A DNA stretch of 64,000 bases. It comes from Streptomyces sp. NRRL WC-3742 (GTDB lineage: Bacteria > Actinomycetota > Actinomycetes > Streptomycetales > Streptomycetaceae). The notes below the pieces were generated by a model, which ran no database searches, was not told the origin of the DNA, and worked only from the letters and a program-made list of their open reading frames with translations. Location: contig NZ_JOCF01000026.1 in NCBI RefSeq assembly GCF_000720635.1, positions 22,612-86,611 on the forward strand, written 5' to 3'. Position numbers and translations under genes: made by a program. Shown here in pieces: positions 1-10,164 of the stretch. Within the stretch, counting starts at the first letter, position 1. Each line of letters opens with the position of its first letter.

Positions 1-812
1 GGCGTGGTGCCGGTGGCCGGCGCCACCGACCTGATGGAGGCCGTCAACGCCGGACGGCTGCGCCCCGCCTCCCTCCTCGGCCTCGGCCGCATCACCGAAC
101 TGCGCGGCTGGCGCTACGAGGACGGCGGCACCGCCGTCCTCGGCGCCGGACTCACCCACGCCCGGATGGACCGCCCCGACTTCGCCGCGCTCATCCCCGC
201 GCTCGCCGACGCCGCGCGCACCGCCGGCCCGCCGCAGGTGCGCAACGTCGGCACCCTCGGCGGCAACATCGTCACCGCCGCCCCGGCCGGCGACACCCTC
301 CCGGTGCTCACCGCCCTGGAGGCGAGCGTCACCCTCGCCCACGCCGGCGGCACCCGCGAGGTGCCCGTCAGCCACCTGCTCACCGGGCTCGACCCGGTGC
401 GCCCCGGCGAACTGCTCACCTGGGTGCGCGTGCCCCTGCTGCACGCCCCGCAGGTCTTCCTCAAGGCCACCGGCCGCAGCGGCCCCGCCCGCGCCGGCGC
501 CTCCGTCGCCCTCGTCCTCGACCCCGCCCGGCGCGGCGTGCGCTGCGCGGTCGGAGCCGTCGCCCCGGTGCCGCTGCGCCCGCTGGAGGCCGAAGCCTGG
601 GTGGCCGGCTGCATCGACTGGGACGGCAGCCGGGAGATCGATCCGGCCGCCACCGCCGCCTTCGGCGAGTACGTGGCCGCCGCCTGCGTCCCCGCCGACT
701 ACGGGGCCGAGGGCGCCTGGGAGGCCGTCACCGAGGGGCCGACCGTGGCGGCCGTGCGGCTGCGGCGTACCGTGGCGGTGCTGGCCCGCCGGGCACTGGG
801 AAGGGCGCTGAA

Positions 813-816
<4 letters not shown>
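1..816 (+). CDS. Xanthine dehydrogenase-family FAD-binding subunit (5' partial)
   Basis: This is the FAD subunit of a molybdenum hydroxylase of the XdhB/CoxM family, which passes electrons from the iron-sulfur subunit to FAD. The reading frame is open from base 1, so the true start lies outside the window. The PVAGATDLM stretch near the start is the first FAD-binding motif, and RNVGTLGGNIV...AAPAGD around residues 80-100 is the second flavin-binding loop. The C-terminal CO-dehydrogenase flavoprotein domain follows. The stop overlaps the next start by 4 bases (GTGA), so translation is coupled with the 2Fe-2S subunit. Substrate (xanthine or another purine or aldehyde) cannot be told from this subunit. 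Confidence 0.93.
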
Positions 817-1906
<1,090 letters not shown>

Positions 1907-1910
<4 letters not shown>

Positions 1911-4237
1911 CGTCGCCTACCGACATCGGCGCAGCACTCCAGCAGGACGGCGGCGCGGGCGGCGCCGCACCGGAGGCTTCGGGCCTGGGCAGCTCCCCGC
2001 TGCGCACCGACGCCCTGCCCAAGGCGCTCGGCATCTACCCGTACGCGGCCGACCTCTGGGCCGAGGGCCTGCTCTGGGGCGCCGTGCTGCGCTCCCCGCA
2101 CCCGCACGCGCGCATCCGGGGCATCGACACCTCGGCCGCGCTCGCCCTGCCCGGCGTGCACGCCGTCGTCACCGGCGCCGACCTGCCGCCCGGACCGGAC
2201 GGCAGCCCCGACGGCGCGCCGTCCGGCCCGATCGTCGCCGACCGGCCGGTGCTGGCCGTCGGCGTGGTGCGCCACCACGGCGAGCCCGTCGCGGCGGTGG
2301 CCGCCGACCACCCGGACACTGCCCGGCTGGCGGTCGGCCTGATCGCGGTCGACTACGAGCCGCTGGAGGCCGTCACCGACCCCGAGCAGGCGTTCACCGC
2401 CCCGCCGCTGCACCCGGACGGCAACCTCTTCCGCCACTTGCCGCTGCGCACCGGGGACCCGGAGGCCGCCGGGGAGCTCATCGTCGAGGGCCTCTACCAG
2501 GTGGGCCGTCAGGACCCGGCCCCGCTGGGCGCCGAGGCCGGGCTCGCCGTGCCGCGCCCGGACGGCGGGGTGGAGCTGCACCTGTCCTCCACCGACCCGC
2601 ACGGCGACCGTGACCGCACCGCCGCCTGCCTCGGCCTGGAGCCGGACCGCGTCCGACTGGTCGCCACCGGCGTGCCCGGCGCCACCACCGACCGCGAGGA
2701 CCTCTCCTTCCAGGTCACCCTGGCGCTGCTGGCGCTGCGCACCGGCCGCCCGGTGAAGATGACCCTCACCCGCGAGGAGTCCTTCCACACCCACACCTCG
2801 CGCCACCCCGCGCTGCTGCGCTACCGCCACCACGCCGACGCCGAAGGCGTCCTGGTGAAGGTCGAGGCGCAGATCCTGCTGGACGGCGGCGCCTACGCGG
2901 ACGTCTCCGCCGAGGCGCTGGCCGCCGCGACGGCCTTCTCCGTCGGCCCGTACAACTGCCCCAACGTCTTCGTGGACGCCTGGGCGGTGCGCACCAACAA
3001 CCCGCCGGCCGGCCGGATGCGCGGTGAGGGCGCGCTGCAGGCGTGCTTCGCGTACGAGTCGCAGCTGGACCAGCTGGCCGCCCGGGTGGGCGTGGACCCG
3101 GTGGAGATCCGCCGGCGCAACGCGATGGCCACCGGCGACCCGCTGCCCACCGGACAGGCCGTCACCTGCCCGGCGCCGGTGCGGGCCCTGCTGGACGCGG
3201 TGGCCGCCGAGCCGCTGCCGGCCCTGCCGGTGGACGACCCGGACGCCGAGTGGCTGCTGCCGGGCGGGCCCGGCGGTGCCGGGGACCCGTCGGCGGTGCG
3301 GCGGGGGATCGGCTACGCCGTCGGCATGGTGCACATGCTGGGCGCCGAGGGCGAGGACGAGGTGTCCACCGCCACCGTGCGGGTCAGCGGCGACCACGCC
3401 ACCGTGATCTGCGCGGCCGTCGACGCCGGTCAGGGCTTCGCCACGCTGGCCCGGCAGATCGTGCAGACCGTCCTGGGAGTCAGCGAGGTCTACCTCGCGC
3501 CGGCCGACAGCGACCAGTCCGTCGCCGGGCCCTCCGCCCGGGGCCGGCACACCTGGGTCTCCGGCGGCGCGGTCGAGCGGGCCGCGCTGATGGTGCGCCA
3601 CCAGCTGCTCCAGCCGATCGCGGCCAACTTCGGGATGTCCGCCGAGCTGCTCCAGATCGCCGACGGCAAGATCACCTCCTACGACGGGGTGCTCGGCATG
3701 CCGGTCGCCGAGGCGCTGGAGGGCAAGGAGCTGTGGGCCACCGCGCAGTGCCGCCCGCACCCGACCGAGCCGCTGGACGAGGACGGGCACGGCGACGCCT
3801 TCGTCTCCATCTCCTTCTGCGCGATGCGCGCGGTGGTGGACGTGGACATCGAGCTGGGCGCCGTCCGGGTGGTCGAGATGACCGTCGCCCAGGACGTCGG
3901 CCGGGCGCTGAACCCGCGCCAGATCGAGGACCGCATCGAGGCGGGCGTGGCCCAGGGCGTGGGCCTGGCCCTGCTGGAGGACCTGCGCACCGAGGGCGGC
4001 GTGCTGCTCAACCCCTCGCTGACCGGCTACCGGCTGCCCACCTCGCTGGACACCCCGGACGTGCGGATCGCCGCGCTGCTGGAGGAGCGGGACGTGGTGG
4101 CCACCTTCGGGGCCAAGGCCGTCAGCGCAGCCCCCGCCGTGGTCGCCCCGGCGGCCGTGGCCGCCGCCGTCCGGGCCGCCACCGGGCTGCCGGTCGGCCG
4201 GCTGCCGATCAGGCCGGAGGACGCCGTCTCGGCCTGA
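1907..4237 (+). CDS. Molybdopterin-binding large subunit of molybdenum hydroxylase
   Basis: This is the catalytic subunit (XdhC/CoxL family), 776 residues, with a hammerhead domain near residues 25-140 and molybdopterin cofactor-binding domains after it (GRMRGEGALQA near 370, SGGAVERAA near 560). The ATG start overlaps the previous stop. In canonical xanthine dehydrogenases the C-terminal motif KGVGEPP supplies the base-catalyst glutamate. Here the matching stretch near residue 740 reads GAKAVSAAP, so that glutamate is absent. The protein is otherwise full length and well preserved, so it may be a paralogue with other chemistry rather than a dead gene. It is the last gene of the operon, before a strong hairpin. 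Confidence 0.92.
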
Positions 4238-4278
4238 CGGGCGGGCGGGGCGCACGGGAAACGAGGAACGGGAAATAC

Positions 4279-4320
4279 GGAATTGCCGGTCGGCTCCTTT
4301 TCGGGCCGACCGGCAATTCC
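4279..4320. terminator. Bidirectional hairpin terminator
   Basis: A perfect 16-bp stem (GGAATTGCCGGTCGGC with its complement, loop 4295-4304) lies between the molybdenum hydroxylase operon and the oppositely directed tRNA-Cys. It can stop transcription from both sides. Confidence 0.8.
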
Positions 4321-4329
4321 ATTCCTCGA

Positions 4330-4400
4330 GGCCATGGCGGGAATCGAACCCGCGTGCACCGCTTTGCAGACGGTTCCCTAAGCCACTCGGGCACACGGCC
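4330..4400 (-). tRNA. tRNA-Cys (GCA)
   Basis: On the minus strand this 71-base sequence folds as a standard cloverleaf. The acceptor stem is GGCCGTG with CATGGCC, the anticodon stem ACCGT/GCGGT encloses the loop CTGCAAA (anticodon GCA, cysteine), and the T arm is GCGGG TTCGATT CCCGC. CCA is not encoded. It faces the 4279-4320 terminator. Confidence 0.95.
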
Positions 4401-4409
4401 AGTGAATTC

Positions 4410-4438
4410 AGGATGACGGAATTCAGGAAGAGGGTCAA
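4410..4438 (-). promoter_or_regulatory. Probable tRNA-Cys promoter
   Basis: Read on the minus strand, TTGACC (4433-4438) and CATCCT (4410-4415) are spaced by 17 bases, with the -10 about 9 bases before the tRNA 5' end. This is a housekeeping sigma-type arrangement. It is inferred from sequence alone. Confidence 0.55.
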
Positions 4439-4507
4439 CGCCGCTTTGTAAATTCTGTATGGCAATGTGTGCTACCGTCGGGAATCGGTGGCTGTTTTCC
4501 CGCCACC

Positions 4508-4547
4508 CCGGACGAGCGCGTCGTACCCGGTGACGACAAGACGGCGC
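4508..4547 (+). promoter_or_regulatory. Guanidine-III (ykkC-III) riboswitch
   Basis: The sequence keeps the conserved blocks of the ykkC-III aptamer: CCGGACGAG (4508-4516), CGTACCCGGT (4522-4531) and ACAAGACGGCGC (4536-4547). CCGG pairs with CCGG, and GCGTCGT (4518-4524) pairs with ACGGCGC (4541-4547) with one G-U pair, giving the known pseudoknot. It sits 45 bases before a SugE-type exporter, the usual actinobacterial target. A second hairpin (GCAGTTC at 4546-4552 with GAACTGC at 4573-4579) begins inside the last aptamer bases and ends at the GGAGG ribosome-binding site, so it is the likely expression platform. Confidence 0.9.
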
Positions 4548-4592
4548 AGTTCAGCGGCAATCCGGCCGCTGTGAACTGCGGAGGTGGCCGTC

Positions 4593-4907
4593 ATGGCCTG
4601 GCTCGTTCTGATCGTCTCCGGTCTCCTGGAGACCGTGTGGGCGGTGGCCCTGGAATCGTCCAAGGGTTTCTCCCGTCCCGTCCCCGGCATCGTCTTCGGC
4701 GTCGCCCTGCTGTTCAGCATGGGCGGGCTGGCGTACGCGATGCGCACCATCCCGATCGGCACCGGGTACGCGGTGTGGGTCGGCATCGGCGCGGTCGGCA
4801 CCGCGCTGTACGGCATGGCCGTGCTGGGGGACGCGGTGACGGCGGCCCGGATCGGCTGCCTGCTGCTGATCGTCTCCGGCGTGGTGGGGCTCAAGGTGCT
4901 GCACTGA
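4593..4907 (+). CDS. sugE: SugE/Gdx-type small multidrug resistance protein, guanidinium exporter
   Basis: This 104-residue protein has four membrane helices and belongs to the SMR family. MAWLVLIVSGLLETVWAVAL includes the essential membrane glutamate near residue 13, and the TIPIGTGYAVWVGIGAVGTA region matches the Gdx/SugE branch rather than the EmrE branch. Gdx proteins exchange guanidinium for protons at the cytoplasmic membrane. ATG 4593 is chosen because GGAGG ends 8 bases before it; an upstream GTG at 4584 overlaps that site. The guanidine-III riboswitch upstream supports guanidinium export as its role. It is a single-gene unit ending in a hairpin. Confidence 0.93.
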   Translation: MAWLVLIVSGLLETVWAVALESSKGFSRPVPGIVFGVALLFSMGGLAYAMRTIPIGTGYAVWVGIGAVGTALYGMAVLGDAVTAARIGCLLLIVSGVVGLKVLH

Positions 4908-4937
4908 CCGCACCGGCGGTACCGGCGGTGCGGTCAG
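4904..4937 (+). terminator. Hairpin terminator after sugE
   Basis: A 12-bp perfect stem (CTGACCGCACCG with CGGTGCGGTCAG) starts in the sugE stop codon. No U-run follows, as is common in high-GC actinobacteria. Confidence 0.7.
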
Positions 4938-5023
4938 TGCTGGCGGTGCCGGCGGCTGGTCCTACGTCCGGAGGCCGAGGAACTCAGCGACTTCCGTCAG
5001 GGGTCAACGACCCGGACGGCACT

Positions 5024-5037
5024 TACGATGCTACGTA
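5024..5037 (+). promoter_or_regulatory. -10 element and small palindrome at MFS gene start
   Basis: TACGAT (5024-5029) ends 7 bases before ATG 5037, so the message is probably leaderless. The same bases form an inverted repeat TACG-N6-CGTA, which a TetR-type repressor could use. No regulator gene is adjacent. Confidence 0.45.
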
Positions 5038-6476
5038 TGACCACAGCCTCCCCCACCTCGGTCGACGCGGCCTCCCCACCCACCGGAACCGACCCCGGGG
5101 GAGGGGTGCTCGGCGGGCGCTACCGGGCGCTGACCCTGGGGATCGTCTCGGTGGTCCTGGTGATCGCCTTCGAGGCGACCGCCGTCAACACCGCCATGCC
5201 GGTCGCCGCCCGGCAGCTGGACGGCCTCGAGCTGTACGCCTTCGCCTTCTCCGGCTACTTCACCACCACGCTGTTCGCCCTGGTCGTCTCCGGCCAGTGG
5301 TGCGACCGGCGCGGGCCGCGGCAGCCGCTGTTCGCGGGCATCGCGGTGTTCGGCGCGGGCCTGGTGGTGGCGGGGACGGCGCCCGGCATGTGGGTGTTCG
5401 TGGCCGGGCGGGCGATCCAGGGGCTGGGCGGCGGGCTGGTGATCGTCGCCCTGTACGTGGTCGTCGGCCGGGCCTACCCGGAGCGGCTGCGGCCGGCCGT
5501 CTTCGCCGCCTTCTCCTCGGCCTGGGTGCTGCCCTCGATCGTCGGCCCGCTGGTCGCCGGGGCCGTCACCCAGCACCTGGGCTGGCGCTGGGTGTTCCTG
5601 GCCGTGCCGGCGCTGATCCTGCTGCCGCTGGCCGTCATGGGCCCGGCGCTCGCCCGCTCCGAGCGCGAGCACCCGGCGCCGAGGGGCGCGGACTTCGACC
5701 GGCGGCGCACCCTGCTGGCCGCGATGGCCGCGGTGGGCGCCGGTCTGCTCCAGTACGCCGGTCAGCGGCTCGACCTGATCGGCCTGATACCCGGTGCGGC
5801 CGGGGTGGCGCTGCTGGCCCCGGCCGTCCTCGGGCTGCTGCCGAAGGGCACCCTGCGCTCCGGGCGGGGGCTGCCGACGGTGATCCTGCTGCGCGGGGTG
5901 GCGGCCGGGGCGTTCTTCGCGGCCGAGGCGTTCATCCCGCTGATGATGGTCACCCAGCGCGGCCTGTCGCCGACGCTGGCCGGGCTCACCCTGACCAGCG
6001 GCGGGCTCTCCTGGGCGCTGGGCTCCTGGCTCCAGGGGCGGCCCGGGGCCGAGCGCTACCGGGCGGTGATGATCCGCGGCGGCTTCGTGCTGAGCACGGT
6101 GGCGATCGCGGGCGCCGCGCTGGTGCTCGTCCCGGCGGTGCCGGCCTGGGCGGCGGCGCTGGCCTGGGGCGTGGGCGGCATCGGGATGGGGCTGACGGTC
6201 GCGTCCGTCAGCGTGCTGATGATGAAGCTGTCCGCGCCGGAGGACGCCGGGGCCAACTCGGCCGCGCTGCAGATGAGCGACGCGCTGGGCAACGTGCTGC
6301 TGACGGGCCTGGCCGGGGTGATGTTCGCGGCGCTCGGCGGCGGCTCGATGGCCGTGGCCCACGGGAGCGCCGAAGGCGCCGGCTCGGCCGGCGCCTTCGC
6401 GGTGATCCTGCTGACCATGGCCGGGGTCGCGCTCCTCGGGGCGCTGCTCGCCGGCCGGGTCCGCGCCCGGGCCTGA
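5037..6476 (+). CDS. MFS drug/metabolite transporter
   Basis: This 479-residue membrane protein has many hydrophobic helices and the major facilitator signature GQWCDRRGPRQPL (motif A) near residue 85. It is followed by RAIQGLGGGLVIVALY (motif B-like) and a GPLVAG motif (motif C-like) typical of proton-driven efflux antiporters. The size and the extended second half fit an efflux pump of the drug:H+ antiporter group. Substrate is unknown. ATG 5037 is favoured because a -10 hexamer lies just before it; ATG 5028 would overlap that hexamer. No partner gene is on the same strand downstream. Confidence 0.88.
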   Translation: MTTASPTSVDAASPPTGTDPGGGVLGGRYRALTLGIVSVVLVIAFEATAVNTAMPVAARQLDGLELYAFAFSGYFTTTLFALVVSGQWCDRRGPRQPLFAGIAVFGAGLVVAGTAPGMWVFVAGRAIQGLGGGLVIVALYVVVGRAYPERLRPAVFAAFSSAWVLPSIVGPLVAGAVTQHLGWRWVFLAVPALILLPLAVMGPALARSEREHPAPRGADFDRRRTLLAAMAAVGAGLLQYAGQRLDLIGLIPGAAGVALLAPAVLGLLPKGTLRSGRGLPTVILLRGVAAGAFFAAEAFIPLMMVTQRGLSPTLAGLTLTSGGLSWALGSWLQGRPGAERYRAVMIRGGFVLSTVAIAGAALVLVPAVPAWAAALAWGVGGIGMGLTVASVSVLMMKLSAPEDAGANSAALQMSDALGNVLLTGLAGVMFAALGGGSMAVAHGSAEGAGSAGAFAVILLTMAGVALLGALLAGRVRARA

Positions 6477-6479
6477 CCG

Positions 6480-7775
6480 TCAGGAGGTGGGGACGGGTGT
6501 GGCGGGGGCGGACGGGGTGCCGAGGAAGGACTCCCAGCCGCCCGCCGGGGACTGCCCCGGGGCCAGGGTCTGCAGCTTGCGCAGCACCGCCGGGTCCTGG
6601 GCGTCCAGCCAGTCCACGAGCTGGCGGAAGGAGACCAGCCGGACCTCGGGCTTGCCCGCGATCTGCTTGAGGGCCTCCTCGACGGCGTTCATGTAGATGC
6701 CGCCGTTCCACTCCTCGAAGTGGTTGCCGATCACGTACGGCGCCCGGTTGCTGTTGTAGGTGCGCTCGAAGCCCATCAGGTAGGAGTCCCGGGCCTGGGT
6801 CTGGAAGCCCGGGTGGAGCGCCGGGTCGGCCTTGGTGTTGGGGCCGCACTGGTTGTACATGATGTTGTAGTCCATCGACAGCACCTGGAAGGTGTGCCCG
6901 GGGAAGGGGATGGACTGCAGCGGGAGGTCCCACAGGGCGCCGCCCTGGATCTTCTGCGGCCAGACCTGGGTGCCGTTGCCGCTGCTGTCGTAGCGCCAGC
7001 CGCGCTTGACGGCGGTGGGCAGCAGGTTGCGCTGGCCCTCCAGGCAGGGGGTGCGGCTGCCGATCAGCTCCTTGGAGTAGTCGAAGGGCAGCGGGGGCAG
7101 GTCGGTGAAGCCGGTGTTGGTGCGCCAGTTGGTCACGAAGTCCATCGCCTGCTGGATCTCGCTGTCCCACTCCTCGGGGGACCACTTCCCGACGCCCGTG
7201 GAGCCGCAGAAGTGGCCGTTGAAGTGGGTGCCGATCTCGTGGCCCTCCAGCCAGGCCGCGTGGACGTTCTGCAGGGTGTCGCGGATGTGCTGGTCGCTCA
7301 GGTAGCCGATGTCGGAGGCGCCGACCTTGTGCTGCGGCGGTCGGTAGAGGTCCTTCTTGGACTCGGGCAGCAGGTAGAGGCCGCTGAGGAAGAACGTCAT
7401 CCTGGCGTCGTGCTCCTGCGCCAGCTTGCGGAAGCGGGCGAACAGGCCGTTGTCGAGCTCGCCGGCGCCGTCCCAGGAGAAGACCACGAACTGCGGCGGC
7501 CGCTGGCCGGGCTGCAGCTTCTCGGGGACGGGCTGGTACGGCTGGGCGCCGGTGTCGGAGGTGGAGCCGTCGCCGATCAGCACGACCTTCGGCTGGGGCA
7601 CCGGCGCCGGGGTGGCGGTCTGCTCGGAGGAGGAGGGGCCCGGCCCGGGCGCGTTGCTCGCCGTCCCGGCCGCGTGCTCCCCTCCGCCGCCTCCCTTGCC
7701 CCCGCAGCCGGCCGCCAGGGTGGCGGCCGTCGCCGCGCCGGCGGCCAGCAGGGTGCGGCGCGAGAGAGCGTCCAT
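6480..7775 (-). CDS. Tat-exported lipoprotein, polysaccharide deacetylase-like
   Basis: This 431-residue protein begins with a twin-arginine signal (LSRRTLLAAGAAT) ending in a lipobox LAAGC, so it should be exported folded and lipid-anchored outside the membrane. A Gly/Pro/Ser-rich spacer follows. The main domain resembles NodB-type carbohydrate deacetylases: FVVFSWDGAGE near residue 105 carries an Asp in the metal-site position, and EIGTHFNGH near 190 gives the His-x3-His motif. Its substrate could be a cell-wall or capsular glycan, but the family member is poorly characterised. ATG 7775 is chosen because GGAGTG lies 5-6 bases upstream; an in-frame ATG at 7790 lacks a ribosome-binding site. 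Confidence 0.8.
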   Translation of the reverse strand: MDALSRRTLLAAGAATAATLAAGCGGKGGGGGEHAAGTASNAPGPGPSSSEQTATPAPVPQPKVVLIGDGSTSDTGAQPYQPVPEKLQPGQRPPQFVVFSWDGAGELDNGLFARFRKLAQEHDARMTFFLSGLYLLPESKKDLYRPPQHKVGASDIGYLSDQHIRDTLQNVHAAWLEGHEIGTHFNGHFCGSTGVGKWSPEEWDSEIQQAMDFVTNWRTNTGFTDLPPLPFDYSKELIGSRTPCLEGQRNLLPTAVKRGWRYDSSGNGTQVWPQKIQGGALWDLPLQSIPFPGHTFQVLSMDYNIMYNQCGPNTKADPALHPGFQTQARDSYLMGFERTYNSNRAPYVIGNHFEEWNGGIYMNAVEEALKQIAGKPEVRLVSFRQLVDWLDAQDPAVLRKLQTLAPGQSPAGGWESFLGTPSAPATPVPTS

Positions 7776-8200
7776 GGTCACTCCGTTCATGAGGCGTTCG
7801 GCAGGCGTGCAGGCGTGCGAAAGTCCGGTCGGACAAGTGGGGTGATAGAACCCGTGACCGGGTCAGCATGGCACGCGGGTGGTGGAGCCCGTCGCGGCTC
7901 GGCGAGTGGTCGTGGGCGATCGCTCGATTGACGCAACCGAACGCGCGGAGCATTCGTCGAAGCACGTACCGGGCCGGTCGCCGCGCCGGGGAACGCCGGG
8001 CGGAGAGGTCGCTCTCCGTGGCCGACCGGGCGCTCGGCGCTGTCGTCGGGGCGCGAGCCCTGCCGATCGGCGGGTGTCGATGTGACCGTCGTGCCGACGT
8101 GGCTTACGGTTCGATCCGATTGAATGGGTTCTCAGGAAGTTCCCAGGAATCCGGGTTTCCGGTTCCGACGGGGTCGACGGATCGACAGAGGGGAGCGCTC
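7776..8200. other. Divergent intergenic region, no gene seen
   Basis: These 425 bases separate the deacetylase-like gene and the sortase operon. Short open frames occur but none has a ribosome-binding site or a recognisable product. The region near 8100-8150 is relatively A/T-rich and probably holds the sortase operon promoter. No operator could be identified. Confidence 0.5.
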
Positions 8201-8842
8201 GTGGACGTCCGGAGCAGGGGCCCCTGGCCGGGCGCCCTGGCCGCGGGCACGGCCCTGGTGTTCGGCGCCTGGATGCTGAACGGCGGCGCCTCCCTCACCC
8301 TGCCGCCCGCCCCGGGCGCGGGTCAGGCGCAGTCCGGCATCGCCCCGGTCTCGATCGTCCCGCCGCTGGGCCCGTCCGCCCCGACCCGCGTCCGCATCCC
8401 GTCCGTACGGCTGGACGCCCCGGTCACCGCGCTCGGCCTCGACGCGGGCGGCCACCTCCAGGCCCCGCCGGCCGAGGACCGCAACCTCGCGGGCTGGTAC
8501 CGGGGCGGCGCCAGCCCCGGCCAGCGGGGCACCGCGATCCTGGCCGGGCACGTCGACAACAAGTCGGGCCCGGCCGTCTTCTACCACCTGGGCGCGCTCC
8601 ACCGGGGAGACCGGATCGAGATCGCCCGGGCCGACGGCGCCACCGCCGTGTACCAGCTGTACGCCATCGAAGTGCACGACCGAAAGGACTTCCCGGACGA
8701 GCGGGTCTACCGCCAGGCCGCCGACGCACAGCTGCGGGTCATCACCTGCGGCGGCGCGTACAGCGAGGAGCACGGCTACGAGGGCAACGTCGTCGCCTAC
8801 GGCTTCCTGGCCGACACCAAGCCGCCGGGCAAAGCCGCATGA
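8201..8842 (+). CDS. Class F sortase
   Basis: This 213-residue protein has one N-terminal membrane segment (residues 11-33) and an extracytoplasmic sortase fold. The catalytic His is in LAGHVDN (His117) and the catalytic Cys in RVITCGG (Cys183). The RIPSVRLDAPVTALGLD start of the barrel is typical of actinobacterial class F enzymes. Sortases cleave sorting signals and join proteins to the cell wall. GTG 8201 is chosen because GAGGGGAG lies 6 bases upstream; longer in-frame versions lack this. The stop overlaps the esterase start (ATGA), so the two are coupled. No class F substrate gene is adjacent; the nearest sorting-signal protein is at 46363. Confidence 0.9.
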   Translation: MDVRSRGPWPGALAAGTALVFGAWMLNGGASLTLPPAPGAGQAQSGIAPVSIVPPLGPSAPTRVRIPSVRLDAPVTALGLDAGGHLQAPPAEDRNLAGWYRGGASPGQRGTAILAGHVDNKSGPAVFYHLGALHRGDRIEIARADGATAVYQLYAIEVHDRKDFPDERVYRQAADAQLRVITCGGAYSEEHGYEGNVVAYGFLADTKPPGKAA

Positions 8843-10164
8843 CCACGCTCACGCTCGCCTCCCGCTGGAACCCGCTCGACTGGCCGCTCACCCACGGCCC
8901 GATCCCGCAAGCCGTCCAGGCAGTCGGCTGGGCGGCGCTCATCCTGCTCGCGCTGCGCCGCGACCGCTCCTGGTGGCGCTTCGGCCTTCCCGCCGCGCTG
9001 GCCACCGCCGCCGGGCTCAGCCTGCTGCTCGGCTACCTGGTGGACGACTGGTGGCACCCCTTCCCCGAGGGCACCCCCCGGTACGTCACCTGGTGGGTCG
9101 CCACCGCCCTGCTGGGTCTGTGCCTGGCCGCCTACCGGATGCGCCGCAGCACCTGGCCGCGCCGGGTGCTCGGCCTGGGCCTCGGCTCGCTGGTGCTGCT
9201 GATGGCCGCCTCCGAGGTCAACATCGGGTTCGACATGTACCCGAACGGCCGCGTCATGCTCGCGCCCTGGCTCGACAGGACGGCGATGCTGTCCACCACC
9301 AAGTCCGCCGAGACCGCGACCGCCCCGCCGGACAAGGTGCTGGAGGAGGTCTGGACGCCCCCGCCCGGCCTGCCCGCCAAGGGCACCGTCTCCCAGGCGC
9401 ACATACCCGGCACCAAGTCCGGGTTCCACGGCCGCAACGCGTACATCTACCTGCCGCCCGCCTACCAGGCCAGCCCGCGCCCGCTGCTGCCCGTCCTGGT
9501 GCTGATCACCGGTCAGCCCGGCGCGCCGGACGAGTGGGTGCACCAGGGCCAGGTCGACGAGCTGATGGACGCCTTCGCCGCCAAGCACGGGGGCCTCGCC
9601 CCGATCGTGGTGATGCCCGACCAGCTCGGCGCCACCTGGAACAACTCGCTCTGCATGGACTCGAAGATCGCCAAGATGCAGACCTACCTCGCCGAGGACG
9701 TGCCCAACTGGGCCCAGAAGAACCTGCAGACCGCCACCGGCCGCAGGTCCTGGGCGATCGGCGGCGCCTCCATGGGGGGAACCTGCGCGCTGCAGCTGGG
9801 CGTCAACGCCCCCGAGGTGTACGGCACCGTGCTGGACATCTCCGGGCAGGAGGAACCGACGCTCGGCACCCGCGCCGAGACCGTCAAGGCCGCCTTCGGC
9901 GGTGACACGGCGAAGTTCGACGCCATCGACCCGCTCCAGGTGATGGCCCGCCGCCAGTTCCCCGACACCGCGATCGCCGTCGTCGTGGGCGAGGGCGACG
10001 GGATCTTCCGGCCGCAGCAGGAGAAGGTCTACAAAGCCGTTCAGGGGGCAGGGATGAAGGCCACGTTCGCGACGGCGCCGGGCGGCCACGGCTGGATGGT
10101 CTTCCGTCCGGCCATCGCCGACCAGCTGCCCTGGCTGGCCCGGCAGACGGGACTGATCCGGTGA
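8839..10164 (+). CDS. Membrane-anchored alpha/beta-hydrolase esterase
   Basis: This 441-residue protein has about four N-terminal membrane helices (residues 20-135) followed by an extracellular esterase-D/mycolyltransferase-like hydrolase domain. The nucleophile elbow is GGASMGG (Ser311), GEGDGIFRP provides the likely acid, and GGHGW the likely His. It overlaps the sortase gene by 4 bases and the following transferase gene by 4 bases. In some actinobacteria an esterase coupled to an aminoacyl-phospholipid synthase removes the amino acid from the lipid, and that role is possible here. A cell-envelope acyl esterase or transferase is the alternative. Confidence 0.85.
   Translation: MTTLTLASRWNPLDWPLTHGPIPQAVQAVGWAALILLALRRDRSWWRFGLPAALATAAGLSLLLGYLVDDWWHPFPEGTPRYVTWWVATALLGLCLAAYRMRRSTWPRRVLGLGLGSLVLLMAASEVNIGFDMYPNGRVMLAPWLDRTAMLSTTKSAETATAPPDKVLEEVWTPPPGLPAKGTVSQAHIPGTKSGFHGRNAYIYLPPAYQASPRPLLPVLVLITGQPGAPDEWVHQGQVDELMDAFAAKHGGLAPIVVMPDQLGATWNNSLCMDSKIAKMQTYLAEDVPNWAQKNLQTATGRRSWAIGGASMGGTCALQLGVNAPEVYGTVLDISGQEEPTLGTRAETVKAAFGGDTAKFDAIDPLQVMARRQFPDTAIAVVVGEGDGIFRPQQEKVYKAVQGAGMKATFATAPGGHGWMVFRPAIADQLPWLARQTGLIR

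Noticed and set aside
7879-8085. Short plus-strand gene in the divergent region before the sortase
   Set aside because: It is Arg-rich with no ribosome-binding site and no recognised similarity.
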